64,000 bases of DNA from Fermentimonas sp. (lineage in GTDB: Bacteria > Bacteroidota > Bacteroidia > Bacteroidales > Dysgonomonadaceae), in contig JAQVXD010000007.1 in the NCBI GenBank assembly GCA_028709385.1, positions 1 through 64,000 of the forward strand, given 5' to 3'. A program made the position numbers and the translations under genes. The notes under the pieces were generated by a model, which was not told the origin of the DNA, searched no databases, and saw nothing but the letters and a program-made list of their open reading frames with translations. Positions 7,384 to 16,343 of the stretch are shown here, one piece after another; position 1 is the first letter of the stretch; each line of letters opens with the position of its first letter.

Positions 7384-10300
7384 TTAATTACCGTTAACCA
7401 CAACTACTTCGCGGTGTTTTTTACGTTTGCGGCGAACTCCGTATCCTGCCATCATTGAATAGAGTGCAGGGATAAGTATAAGTGTGATGATCGTGGAGAA
7501 TGTCATACCTCCGATAATCGCAATACCTAATGAACGCCACATTTCAGAGCCCTGTCCTGTTCCTATTGCAAGAGGAATCATACCAAGAATGGTGGTAAGT
7601 GTGGTCATCAATACAGGCCTCAACCTTGAACGTCCGCCGTGAACTACGGCTGTGATAATTGACATGCCTCTCTCACGGTTAAGGTTGATATAGTCGATAA
7701 GTACAATCGCATTCTTAACAACCATACCCACAAGCATAATCAATCCAACATAACCCATTATACCGAGCGGTTCACCTGTTATTGCAAGCATTAACAAACC
7801 TCCGGTAAAGGCAAACGGAATAGTGAGGATAATCATAAACGGATAGGTTAGCGACTCGAACTGAGATGCAAGTACAATATAAACAAGTATCGAAACTATG
7901 AGCAGAAGTAATGCTAACTCGGAGAAAGCCTCTTGCTGATCTTCCAATGTACCGGCCATTTCAATTTGAACTCCGGTTGGTACCTCTGTTTGTACCAGAA
8001 TAGCATTAACATCTTCCACAACTTCACTAAGTGCTCTGCCGTAGATGGTACCTGTTACAATAACTATACGCTCGCGGTCTTGTCTGTCAATCTGTGGTAG
8101 TGAGGATGTTTCAACAACTGTACCCAGATCTCGCACTCTGACGCCTGCACCCATTGGATTATAGATTAGAATGTTTTCTATATCCTCAATAGATTGACGA
8201 TATTGCTCTTCAAAACGAACACGAATGTTGTACTCCTCGCCATCTTCACGGTAGCGTGACATTACCAGACCGTTGATTCTGTTACGAACAGCGTTTGCTG
8301 CAGTGGCCATATTCAGACCGTTAAGAGAGAGCTTTTCGCGGTCGAACTGAATCTGGTACTCCATCCTGTAATCCTTACGCGAAACAACAATATCTCTCAA
8401 ACCTTCAACATCAGCTAATTTCGTGCTCAAATCTGCAGCAATTGCATCTGTTACTGCAAGATCATATCCATAAATTTCAACTTCTACATTATTACCTCCT
8501 GCCATTCCCATGTTACCGCCACCGGGCATAACCTGATATCGGTGCAGTTCAGGCATTTTGGCAAGATCCTGACGAATTTCTTCTGATATATCATATATGG
8601 TCTTGTCTCTGTTCTTTGCCTCGGTAAGACGCATTGTATAGGTCATAATATTTGAAGCATTATCCTGCATGGCTGCCCAGGTGTCGTCTTCGCCGGCCAT
8701 ACCTACAGAGAAGGATATAATCTCTATTTCAGGATATTTATCCTTCATACCTTGTGCAATAGTGTGTCCGACATCGCGTGCAACTTCCATACGTGTGCCT
8801 GTAGGCATCTCAACTGTCAGGGCAATGTTGTTATTATCAGACTCAGGCATAAACGCTGTTTTCAAAGTAATTGAACTGATAATAACACTGATAACAAAAA
8901 GTATAATCACACCGAACACGGTTGTTTTTCTTCTCCTTGCAACCCAGTTTACCAACCTGCCATAACCATGATCGAGTTTATCCAGCATCGGCAATATGTT
9001 TTTCTTATACCATCTGTCGAAGTTATTCACCTTTGTCTCCTTGCTGGAGCGCATCATATGGGCACTCATCATTGGAGTAAGCGTAAGAGAAATAACTAAT
9101 GACAGTGAGATAATAATTGTTACCATCCATCCGAGCTGTTTAAACATAACTCCTGCAAAACCACCTACCATTGTCATGGGCAGGAATACTGCAACAATTG
9201 TAAGTGTTGATGCAATTACAGAAAGGGAGACCTCCTCGGTACCATATACAGCTGCCTGTTTGGGACGACTGCCGCGTTCGATATGTGAAGTAATATTCTC
9301 AAGCACCACGATGGCGTCGTCTACCACCATACCTATGGTTATGGAGAGTGCCGACAGTGAGATAATATTGATTGTATTACCTGTCAGATAGAGGTATATA
9401 AATGATCCGATAAGCGAAATAGGTATTGTTACCATAACAATTATGGTTGCACGCCATCTTCCAAGGAAAAACAGAACTATAACACCCACAATAAATAACG
9501 CTATCAGGATTGTCTCAAGTAAGCTGTTAATGGATGTTTTAATATAGTCTGAAGTATCCATCACTGTTTCTATATGGATATCAGGCGGAAGTGTTTCCTG
9601 CAATTCGGGCAACGCTGCCTTTACTGCATCAGCAATAGCTACAGTGTTGGCACCCGACTGCTTTTGAACAACAATACTTGCACTTCGTCTGCCGTTAGTG
9701 TAGTTTTCCTGGACACGCGACTGAAGTGTATCGCTGACAGTTGCAACATCACTTAGGTAAACAGGGCGCCCCATACTGTTTCCGACAACAATATTATTGA
9801 GGTCTCTGCTGTTTTTAAACTCACCTTCAAGGCGCAGCATATAGGTTTGTGATCCTATATCGAAATTACCTGCAGGCACGTTGAGGTTCTCTGATGCAAT
9901 GACCTGTGCTATCTGTTCGAGCGACATATTATATGCCTCGAGCTTTGCAGGTACTACATTCACCTGTACCTCACGCTGCGGGGCTCCGCCAACTGATACT
10001 GTTCCAACACCTGAAATACGATTCAGAGGGTTGGCAACCTGCTCATCCAGAATCTTATATAATGCTCCCGCGCTCTCCTCAGCTGTGGCAGAGAGAACAA
10101 CAACCGGGATCATGTCTGAACTGAATTTAAGAATCATTGGATCTTCAGTGCCATCAGGAAGGAACCCGGCTACAAGAGCCACCTTGTCTCTCACATCATT
10201 CATCACGGCATCCATATCGGTGCCGAAATCAAACTCGAGCATTATCATTGACATCCCGTCTCTGGATTGAGATGTAATCTCTTTTAACTTTTCGGTGGTA

Positions 10301-10515
10301 TTTAATACATCCTCAAGAGGCCGTGTTACGTTTGCTTCCACATCCTGTGCTCCCGCACCCGAATAAGTGGTCATGACTGACACCATATTGAGGTCGATAT
10401 TTGGATAGAGGTCGATTGGCAACTGTCTGTAAAACAGAAGTCCTATCAATACTACTCCAATAAATATCAGTGATGTGCCGACGGGATTTTTCACCGCGGT
10501 TTCATATATCTTCAT
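7384..10515 (-). CDS. RND-family multidrug efflux permease (AcrB/MexB-like)
   Basis: This 1043-residue protein has the full length and duplicated architecture of hydrophobe/amphiphile RND exporters. An N-terminal membrane helix is followed by a large periplasmic loop, a membrane bundle with the proton-relay motif GMVVDDAIVVLENI (about residues 395-410), a second periplasmic loop with a Met/Gly-rich stretch (PGGGNMGMAGG), and a second bundle containing MLVGMVVKNAIVLIDY. The C-terminus is short and basic (RRKRKKHRE). It uses the proton gradient to move substrates from the inner membrane or periplasm through the adaptor and TolC-like channel encoded just upstream. The substrate range is unknown. 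The spacing to the adaptor gene is about 45 bases. Confidence 0.95.
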   Translation of the reverse strand: MKIYETAVKNPVGTSLIFIGVVLIGLLFYRQLPIDLYPNIDLNMVSVMTTYSGAGAQDVEANVTRPLEDVLNTTEKLKEITSQSRDGMSMIMLEFDFGTDMDAVMNDVRDKVALVAGFLPDGTEDPMILKFSSDMIPVVVLSATAEESAGALYKILDEQVANPLNRISGVGTVSVGGAPQREVQVNVVPAKLEAYNMSLEQIAQVIASENLNVPAGNFDIGSQTYMLRLEGEFKNSRDLNNIVVGNSMGRPVYLSDVATVSDTLQSRVQENYTNGRRSASIVVQKQSGANTVAIADAVKAALPELQETLPPDIHIETVMDTSDYIKTSINSLLETILIALFIVGVIVLFFLGRWRATIIVMVTIPISLIGSFIYLYLTGNTINIISLSALSITIGMVVDDAIVVLENITSHIERGSRPKQAAVYGTEEVSLSVIASTLTIVAVFLPMTMVGGFAGVMFKQLGWMVTIIISLSLVISLTLTPMMSAHMMRSSKETKVNNFDRWYKKNILPMLDKLDHGYGRLVNWVARRRKTTVFGVIILFVISVIISSITLKTAFMPESDNNNIALTVEMPTGTRMEVARDVGHTIAQGMKDKYPEIEIISFSVGMAGEDDTWAAMQDNASNIMTYTMRLTEAKNRDKTIYDISEEIRQDLAKMPELHRYQVMPGGGNMGMAGGNNVEVEIYGYDLAVTDAIAADLSTKLADVEGLRDIVVSRKDYRMEYQIQFDREKLSLNGLNMATAANAVRNRINGLVMSRYREDGEEYNIRVRFEEQYRQSIEDIENILIYNPMGAGVRVRDLGTVVETSSLPQIDRQDRERIVIVTGTIYGRALSEVVEDVNAILVQTEVPTGVQIEMAGTLEDQQEAFSELALLLLIVSILVYIVLASQFESLTYPFMIILTIPFAFTGGLLMLAITGEPLGIMGYVGLIMLVGMVVKNAIVLIDYINLNRERGMSIITAVVHGGRSRLRPVLMTTLTTILGMIPLAIGTGQGSEMWRSLGIAIIGGMTFSTIITLILIPALYSMMAGYGVRRKRKKHREVVVVNGN

Positions 10516-10560
10516 ATATCTGTTCTATTTTAACCAATTTATATTTTAGATAGCACATAA

Positions 10561-11583
10561 TTAATCAACCACTTCGACTTCCGAACCGTCTATCAGGTTG
10601 GTATTTCCGTGGACAATTACTCTGTCTCCCGCATTTAATCCCGAAAGGATCTCATACTTATCATCAATTCTAACGCCAAGTTGCACCAGGGTATAAACTG
10701 CTTTGCCGTTGTCTTCAACAAATACATAGCGGTCGTTTGAACCTACCTGCTTAAGTACTGCAATATCGCTTAAAAGTGGGCGCTCATTGCTGCCGAAGTT
10801 CATCTTTACACGTGAAAACATACCGGGACGCAACTTCTGGTTGCCGTTTGGAACGGTAACCTCAACTGTAAAAGTGTGTGATACAGGGTCAATTGTAGGG
10901 TATATCAGAGATATCTTACCTTCAAACACCTCATCACCAAGTGCATCTGCCTGAACTTCAACGGGCATACCAACGCTTACCTGACTGTAATATCTTTCCG
11001 AAACGTTAAGTGTTACCTTTACAGGGTTCATACTTTCTATAGTTAGAATAGGCAGTTGCATTGCAACATCACCCGGATCATAGTTGCGTGCTGTTACTAC
11101 TCCGCTAAGCGGACTTATAAGTCTTGTATTTTCACTCAGGTTTTCCATTGCTGTTTCGGCAACATCAAGCTGAGTTTTAGCCTGATCAAGCTGCTGTTTA
11201 GAAATACCGCCTACTTCATACAGCTCCTTATATCTCTCGAAATCTCTTCTTAAAGTTGCTACTTGTGTTTGTTGTTGTGAATAGTTTGAGGCATCCATTG
11301 CTACCAATACCTGACCTTTTCTTACATGTGAACCTACATCAACATAAATCTCGCGAATACGGCCACCCATGGCGGGTGCAATATTGTTTACCTTGTCAGC
11401 CTCAACTGTGGCTGTAAATGTGGATATCTGATCTACGGGAACCAGCTTTACCTCTTCCACACGCACTTTTGTCTTTTGTGCAGCTTCACTTTCTGCGCTC
11501 CCGGATTGTCCCGATCCGCCACATGACAGAAGCAGAGTGACCGAAAGTAGTGGAATAAACTTCAATAAGTTATACATTTTCAT
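10561..11583 (-). CDS. RND efflux periplasmic adaptor (membrane fusion protein), lipoprotein
   Basis: This 340-residue protein has a lipoprotein signal with the lipobox LLLSCGGSG. It is followed by the lipoyl/barrel-sandwich hybrid layout of HlyD/AcrA-type adaptors: VDVGSHVRKGQVLVAMD, a coiled-coil hairpin (about residues 90-150, with RDFERYKELYEVGGISKQQLD), the returning lipoyl half (LISPLSGVVTARN) and C-terminal beta-barrel domains. Adaptors bridge the inner-membrane RND pump to the outer-membrane TolC channel. It is the middle gene of the cassette TolC - adaptor - pump, which supports the assignment. Confidence 0.94.
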   Translation of the reverse strand: MKMYNLLKFIPLLSVTLLLSCGGSGQSGSAESEAAQKTKVRVEEVKLVPVDQISTFTATVEADKVNNIAPAMGGRIREIYVDVGSHVRKGQVLVAMDASNYSQQQTQVATLRRDFERYKELYEVGGISKQQLDQAKTQLDVAETAMENLSENTRLISPLSGVVTARNYDPGDVAMQLPILTIESMNPVKVTLNVSERYYSQVSVGMPVEVQADALGDEVFEGKISLIYPTIDPVSHTFTVEVTVPNGNQKLRPGMFSRVKMNFGSNERPLLSDIAVLKQVGSNDRYVFVEDNGKAVYTLVQLGVRIDDKYEILSGLNAGDRVIVHGNTNLIDGSEVEVVD

Positions 11584-11640
11584 AAAGTTATATTGTTTTT
11601 GTTTTCTAATTGTTTAAATTTAAATCCGAAGAATTTTTTA

Positions 11641-13107
11641 TCACCTGTTTATATCTTCAACTGGTGCGATGTCATATCCTAACACCTTTTCCAAGTCGGC
11701 CTTTGCAGCGAGATAGTCGTATATTGCATTCCTGTTTTGAAGTTCTGCATTGAGAACGGCAAGTGCAGCTGCATTTACATCTACAATTGTGCCCATACCG
11801 GTTTCGTACCTTTTAAGTGTTATATCGTGCCCTCTGCGAGCCAATTCTACTGATGACTGAGTGGCTATTACCTGCTCGATATTTTTGTTTATCAGATCGA
11901 AATTGTTTTTAATAGACAATCTTAATGCCCTTTCCAGATCTTTACGCTGTTCACTGAGCTGATAGAGTTGTATTTCGGACTGCTTTACATTATGATAGCG
12001 CTGACCTCCGCTGAATATCGGGATTTGCAGCGTTATTCCAAGCATTGAATAGGGGTCCCAGCGATAGTTACTGAACCGGAAGTCGTTGTTTTGGCTCATA
12101 TAGGTCCAGTTGAATGAGGAAACAAGTGAGGGTGCATACTGTAGCTTCTGTATTTCATAAGCATTTTTTGCCTGCTTTGCCTGAAGATCGAACTGCTTGA
12201 TATCACTGTTCTGCATTAATGAGGTGTCAGCAGGGATTATTAAATCAGAAATTGATGCTTCATACTCACCAAGAGATCCGGTAACTTTAAGAGGCAAATC
12301 GCCATCAATACCCATTAGCATATTTAATTGCAATTCGGCTATTTTCCTCATGTTTTCTGCCTGAAGTATGTTGGGGACAAGACTCTTTAGCCTGACTTCA
12401 GCTGTTACAACATCATATTCAGCAACAACACCCTGATTGAATCTGTTGCGAATATTTTCAAGGTTTATGGAGTCAGTCTCGTAGGTCTTTTTCAGCACAT
12501 CGTAACTGTCCTGTGCCAGCAAAAGACTAAAATAGGCTTTCTTAACCTGGTTGATCAGATCAATACGTGATGCCCTGGCCTGTTCCATTGCAAGCCGGAT
12601 GTCCACTTCGCTCATCTGGATATTTTTCCACAGTGAGGGAACAACTAAAGGCATGTTAACATTGAGTCCGGCAGACCAGACATTGAAACGTCCCATTTGT
12701 ATACCATCACCTGATGTTTCGGGATCGGGTGCGAACATTTTGCCCACTACTTGCATAATCTGAAGCTCTTCAGGAGTATATTTAGTTGGGTCTATATCAC
12801 CTCCTACACCAAATCCTTCATCAAAATATACTGTTTGCCTTTTAATTGCCCGTTGATATGATCCGATAACATCCATCTGCGGCAGTAAAGCACCGTAAGC
12901 AGTTTTCTTAGCATACTCCTTTTTGGTGATTTCCATATCAGCCACCTTTACAGTAGGATTTTCACTTAATGCTATATCCAATGCACTTTGTAAGTCGATG
13001 TGCAAACTATCTGTCTGCTGGGCCTTTGCGACGGTGAGTCCTTTCAGACTGAGCAGCATCACAAACAGCATCATCAACATTTTTGGATTAATAATAGGTC
13101 TTTTCAT
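11641..13107 (-). CDS. TolC-family outer membrane efflux channel
   Basis: This 488-residue protein has a signal peptide (cleavage likely after VAKAQ). Two tandem outer-membrane efflux repeats with long alpha-helical segments follow: the first starts LHIDLQSALDIALSENPTVKVAD, and the second repeat is in the C-terminal half, ending in NAIYDYLAAKADLEKVLG. TolC-like trimers form the outer-membrane exit duct of tripartite pumps. It is the first structural gene of the RND cassette, about 80 bases after the TetR gene and about 57 bases before the adaptor, so the four genes are probably co-transcribed. Confidence 0.94.
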   Translation of the reverse strand: MKRPIINPKMLMMLFVMLLSLKGLTVAKAQQTDSLHIDLQSALDIALSENPTVKVADMEITKKEYAKKTAYGALLPQMDVIGSYQRAIKRQTVYFDEGFGVGGDIDPTKYTPEELQIMQVVGKMFAPDPETSGDGIQMGRFNVWSAGLNVNMPLVVPSLWKNIQMSEVDIRLAMEQARASRIDLINQVKKAYFSLLLAQDSYDVLKKTYETDSINLENIRNRFNQGVVAEYDVVTAEVRLKSLVPNILQAENMRKIAELQLNMLMGIDGDLPLKVTGSLGEYEASISDLIIPADTSLMQNSDIKQFDLQAKQAKNAYEIQKLQYAPSLVSSFNWTYMSQNNDFRFSNYRWDPYSMLGITLQIPIFSGGQRYHNVKQSEIQLYQLSEQRKDLERALRLSIKNNFDLINKNIEQVIATQSSVELARRGHDITLKRYETGMGTIVDVNAAALAVLNAELQNRNAIYDYLAAKADLEKVLGYDIAPVEDINR

Positions 13108-13190
13108 CTTTTTATTTTAATTCTTTTTTATTTTTCGTCTTTATCATTAATGAACAAATAATAATCTTCATTTAACCAAGAAATCACTGT

Positions 13191-13799
13191 TTATGGGCTT
13201 TTCTTTTTCTGAAGGTAAGAGTCAATTATTTTAATTCCTTTTTCAGTTGAAATACCGCGTACGAAATTTATCATAATTGTATAAAAGAGTTCGTTAAAAG
13301 TGAAAGGGGGTTTTTCAAGATAAGAAGCACGAATGTAGGTGTATGTACTCTCTTCTACCAGGAATGCTGCTATCTTTACATTAAGATCTTCCCGAATATA
13401 TCCCTGACTTATACCTTTTTGTAAAAACTCCTGCAGAAACATGTTGTTCTTCTCCATATTCTTTTGCATCATTTTTTCTATTTTGGGATAATACTTATAT
13501 ATGTCCTGGAAGAATTTTGCGTTACTTACCGGCATTTGTGTCTGTATCTCAATAACTTTTAAAAATACCTCCACAACATTATAATCATCGGTAAGGAATT
13601 TTTTGAAAGCTTCGTTGCGCTCATCTCTCAGTTTGATAAGAAGAGAATTGAGAATATCCTCTTTGTCCTTGAAATTCTCGTATATGGTTCTTTTAGATAT
13701 GCCAAGTGAAGAAGCGAGCTCATCCATTGATACACTTTTGATGCCATACATGAAGAATAAATCCCCTGCTTTGCTTATTATTCGATCTCTAATCTCCAT
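13191..13799 (-). CDS. TetR/AcrR-family transcriptional regulator of the efflux cassette
   Basis: This 202-residue protein has an N-terminal TetR helix-turn-helix (about residues 5-50: IISKAGDLFFMYGIKSVSMDELASSLGISKRTIYENF). It is followed by a helical ligand-binding and dimerisation domain typical of the family. TetR proteins usually repress a neighbouring exporter until a pump substrate binds. Its gene lies directly upstream of the TolC-adaptor-pump genes on the same strand, so it likely represses its own operon. A good promoter with an inverted repeat over the -33 element sits just upstream. Confidence 0.92.
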   Translation of the reverse strand: MEIRDRIISKAGDLFFMYGIKSVSMDELASSLGISKRTIYENFKDKEDILNSLLIKLRDERNEAFKKFLTDDYNVVEVFLKVIEIQTQMPVSNAKFFQDIYKYYPKIEKMMQKNMEKNNMFLQEFLQKGISQGYIREDLNVKIAAFLVEESTYTYIRASYLEKPPFTFNELFYTIMINFVRGISTEKGIKIIDSYLQKKKSP

Positions 13800-13821
13800 T
13801 TATTTCGTTTAAAAAAACGTA

Positions 13822-13853
13822 CAAAGGTAAGAGGTAAAACTTGAAAACTCAAA
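13822..13853 (-). promoter_or_regulatory. Bacteroidota-type promoter for the TetR/efflux operon
   Basis: On the minus strand a TTTG (-33) is followed by 20 bases and TACCTTTG (-7), matching TTTG-N19-21-TAnnTTTG. It lies 22 bases upstream of the TetR start codon. Confidence 0.75.
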
Positions 13854-13862
13854 ACAGTTTTC
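13843..13862. promoter_or_regulatory. Candidate TetR operator (inverted repeat GAAAAC-N8-GTTTTC)
   Basis: Two 6-base half-sites with perfect inverted symmetry overlap the -33 region of the promoter. The position would suit autorepression by the TetR protein, but such AT-rich repeats also arise by chance. Confidence 0.35.
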
Positions 13863-13902
13863 TGGGTTTTAACAATCTTTACATTAAGAATTTATTACGA
13901 TT

Positions 13903-14745
13903 TTATAATTTAAGAGTTTCACGGAGTGCTTTATAACCTGAAACACTGGCTCTGATTTGGTCTCCGTTCTTTAGCGTGAGCATCTGATTCTGTTTCTCAT
14001 ACAGTTCAATTCGGAGTATCTTTTCAACATTCACAATGTGTGATCTGTGGACTCTTACAAACTTGGAGGATGGCAATCCTGCTTCGTAAAATTTCATTGT
14101 GTCTTCTTTCATATACTTGCCGTGATCAGTAATTATTCTTACGTAATCACCGTCTGCCTCTATATATATGATGTCCGGAACAAGAATAACATGTATTTTT
14201 TGTCCTACTTTTACCGCAATTCGCTCTAATACTTTTTCGGCTTTTTCTTCCTGTTCTGTATCCTCGAAGTTATCATTGTTTTCTGTTATAGTGCCTGAAT
14301 CGCTTACAGACTCTCCTTTTATATCTTCAATAACCATTCGATGATGAATAAACTGAATATCTATCACATACAATAATATACCGATGAATGCGGTCATGGG
14401 AATGATTTTAATAAATTCTTCCCTGGCGGCACTTCCAAATATTAAATAGGAGGTAGAAAAACTGAGTGCAACCCAAAGAGCGACAATCAAAATGCCTAAT
14501 GCAAAATAATTTATAAATTGCTGTAAAGGATCGAGCTTTACGTAGTTGGTAGATGGAATTATCAGGGACAACAATACACCTATTCCTAAGAGCACTAAAC
14601 TATCGGCCAGACTTTTAATTAAAAATGAAGTGAAAGTAAATGACACAAGTGGTTGGTATGCCAAAGAATTCAATACTGCAAATATGATGCATAACAGTAC
14701 GAGTGCAATCTGCTGAATTTGTGTATGTGTAAATAACAATTTCAT
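13903..14745 (-). CDS. Membrane-anchored LytTR-domain DNA-binding regulator
   Basis: This 280-residue protein starts with about four hydrophobic membrane segments (residues ~10-130). An acidic linker follows (NNDNFEDTEQEEKAEK), then a C-terminal LytTR DNA-binding domain (about residues 178-280) with the typical IIYIEADGDYVRI and FVRVHRSHIVNVEKI segments. There is no receiver domain, so it is a one-component membrane regulator rather than a classic response regulator. Its stop-side neighbour is the TetR gene, and its start lies 3 bases after the stop of the LiaF-like gene. The pair is thus a translationally tight operon, and the LiaF-like partner may control it within the membrane. Confidence 0.88.
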   Translation of the reverse strand: MKLLFTHTQIQQIALVLLCIIFAVLNSLAYQPLVSFTFTSFLIKSLADSLVLLGIGVLLSLIIPSTNYVKLDPLQQFINYFALGILIVALWVALSFSTSYLIFGSAAREEFIKIIPMTAFIGILLYVIDIQFIHHRMVIEDIKGESVSDSGTITENNDNFEDTEQEEKAEKVLERIAVKVGQKIHVILVPDIIYIEADGDYVRIITDHGKYMKEDTMKFYEAGLPSSKFVRVHRSHIVNVEKILRIELYEKQNQMLTLKNGDQIRASVSGYKALRETLKL

Positions 14746-14748
14746 TGT

Positions 14749-15504
14749 TTAGTGTATTGAACAACCTCCGAAAGTGAGACTTCCCTGAATAATCAATTTC
14801 CTGGATTGATCGGGTTGAGATACAAATCTTTTATCTTCAACACCTCCCAGTACGGTCTGCACTCTTGTCTCAACCAGCCAGTTATCGGGTATATAAAGTT
14901 CTACACCACCGAAAACGGCATAAATATCAAGATATGTTTCACCTTCAGGTAGTGTGGTTTTCCGAAGATCAAGAACTACACCGCCAAATACGGCACTGAT
15001 ATTGCCGCCGTTAAAAACGGGATCTAAAAAGATACTTTCTGAACCGCCGAATGTGACACTCTTGCTGATAATCCCATCTTTGTTTTCTGTTGATTGTTGT
15101 TCAACAGATCGGTAACTGCATACTCCGCCTTTTCTGTTTTTTCCGGCAACAACACTGAACACTATAATAATTCCAAGAATTATTAGCAGCAGTGGCCAGT
15201 ATACACTGGTAAAATCATTGCTTATACCGCCAAAAGTGTCCGGATATACTGCTGATAGTCGGGGTAGCAGGAAGAACACACCTGCAATCAGCCATACAAA
15301 TCCAAATGAATAGTCTTTTTTAGAGAAACTAATAATGGATAATACAATTAGTATCATCGGCCATGAAAAGATTACCGATTTGAGGGCAGGTTCAATCCAG
15401 CCAAAATTGAAAGATAGAAATAGCAGACCGGCAAGTATCAGCAATACACCGAAAACTATGCCTTGAGAATTTGGAGACTGTCTGGGTTTAAAATTTGTTT
15501 CCAT
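14749..15504 (-). CDS. LiaF-like membrane protein (DUF5668-type helices plus toast-rack domain)
   Basis: This 251-residue protein has about four short membrane helices in the first ~120 residues (VLLILAGLLFLSFNFGW is the first). A cytoplasmic or surface beta-rich domain follows, with the repeated VFGG pattern (SAVFGGVVLDLRKT, YAVFGGVELYIP, TVLGGVEDKRF, TFGGCSIH). This GG-repeat beta domain is typical of LiaF C-terminal/toast-rack proteins, which in Gram-positives inhibit or tune cell-envelope stress signalling. Here it is paired with a LytTR regulator instead of a histidine kinase. Export of damage signals or feedback control is inference. Confidence 0.82.
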   Translation of the reverse strand: METNFKPRQSPNSQGIVFGVLLILAGLLFLSFNFGWIEPALKSVIFSWPMILIVLSIISFSKKDYSFGFVWLIAGVFFLLPRLSAVYPDTFGGISNDFTSVYWPLLLIILGIIIVFSVVAGKNRKGGVCSYRSVEQQSTENKDGIISKSVTFGGSESIFLDPVFNGGNISAVFGGVVLDLRKTTLPEGETYLDIYAVFGGVELYIPDNWLVETRVQTVLGGVEDKRFVSQPDQSRKLIIQGSLTFGGCSIH

Positions 15505-15616
15505 ACGTAAATATATTAAATTGTTTAAAATTTATGCTATTATCTTATAGCTTTTATCAGTTTAATTATCTTATTCATAATTTTAAAACTGAATACTGAT
15601 AACAAATGAACTAATG

Positions 15617-15648
15617 CAAAGATAGGGTGTGATGGCTACCGTTTACAA
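15617..15648 (-). promoter_or_regulatory. Promoter for the LiaF-like/LytTR pair
   Basis: On the minus strand TTGT is followed by 20 bases and TATCTTTG, close to the Bacteroidota consensus (the -33 box has one mismatch). It lies 112 bases upstream of the LiaF-like start, leaving an AT-rich leader. Confidence 0.6.
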
Positions 15649-15716
15649 TAATAAATCGATGAACAGCACCAATTTTCCCGATGAATGAGGTATTATTTAC
15701 TGTAAATAACACTTAA

Positions 15717-15748
15717 TTTCTCTCAGAATCATAAAATAGTTATCTTTG
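15717..15748 (+). promoter_or_regulatory. Promoter upstream of the OB-fold-like lipoprotein gene
   Basis: TTTC, 20 bases and TATCTTTG match the Bacteroidota promoter pattern except one base in the -33 box. It is about 100 bases upstream of the start codon at 15849. Together with the minus-strand promoter at 15617-15648 it accounts for the 344-base gap between the divergent genes. Confidence 0.6.
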
Positions 15749-15848
15749 AATTGTGAATTTTACAACAATTGTATTGTATAATTTTCAATTTATATAACCA
15801 TGATATGTAGAATAAATGATATATTTCGAGACAATTAATTTTGATTAG

Positions 15849-16280
15849 ATGAAAAACAAGATTTCTTTATTATTTCTGATTTCGGCTCTTCTTATTTTAT
15901 CTGTTACCGGCTGCACAGGCAATAAATCTAATGTGACGGATATTGGTGATCTTATTATTAATGCTGAGTCGATGATTGATGAGCATGTAATTGTTGAAGG
16001 TTTGTGTACTCATGTATGCGAAAAAAGTGGCATGAAGCTTTTTCTGAAGGATGAGGCAAGTGGACAAACAGTCCGTGCCGAGTCGAGTGCTACTCTTGGA
16101 AAATTTGATCCAGACTGTGTGGATAATTTTGTGAGGGTAAGAGGTACCATCGTTAAGGATGTAAAACTGACTGACAGCACTCATTTACATGAAACTGAGG
16201 TTTGCGAAGGAGAAGAGTCGCAAATTCTGTTCCATATTGCAGCTGAACACTATCAGATAATCGATAAGGAAAAATTATAA
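15849..16280 (+). CDS. Predicted lipoprotein with OB-fold-like domain, function unknown
   Basis: This 143-residue protein has a lipoprotein signal (lipobox SVTGCTG, Cys at about residue 22). The mature part alternates beta strands in a way that resembles small periplasmic OB-fold proteins: MIDEHVIVEGLCTHVCEKSG, then KLFLKDEASGQTVRAES, then FVRVRGTIVKD. Four cysteines in the mature chain (two in the CTHVC segment, one in FDPDCVD, one in EVCEGE) could form disulfides or bind metal or haem iron. I do not recognise a named family. It precedes maeB by 63 bases but has its own promoter. Its role is unknown. Confidence 0.7.
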   Translation: MKNKISLLFLISALLILSVTGCTGNKSNVTDIGDLIINAESMIDEHVIVEGLCTHVCEKSGMKLFLKDEASGQTVRAESSATLGKFDPDCVDNFVRVRGTIVKDVKLTDSTHLHETEVCEGEESQILFHIAAEHYQIIDKEKL

Positions 16281-16343
16281 ACTATCGCATTATTTTTATA
16301 ATTTTGTGCATATTATTATTTTTACTGCACAAAAAAAATCAAA

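Noticed and set aside
8669-10270. Plus-strand ORFs across the RND pump gene
   Set aside because: Antisense frame shadows of a clear 1043-residue coding sequence.
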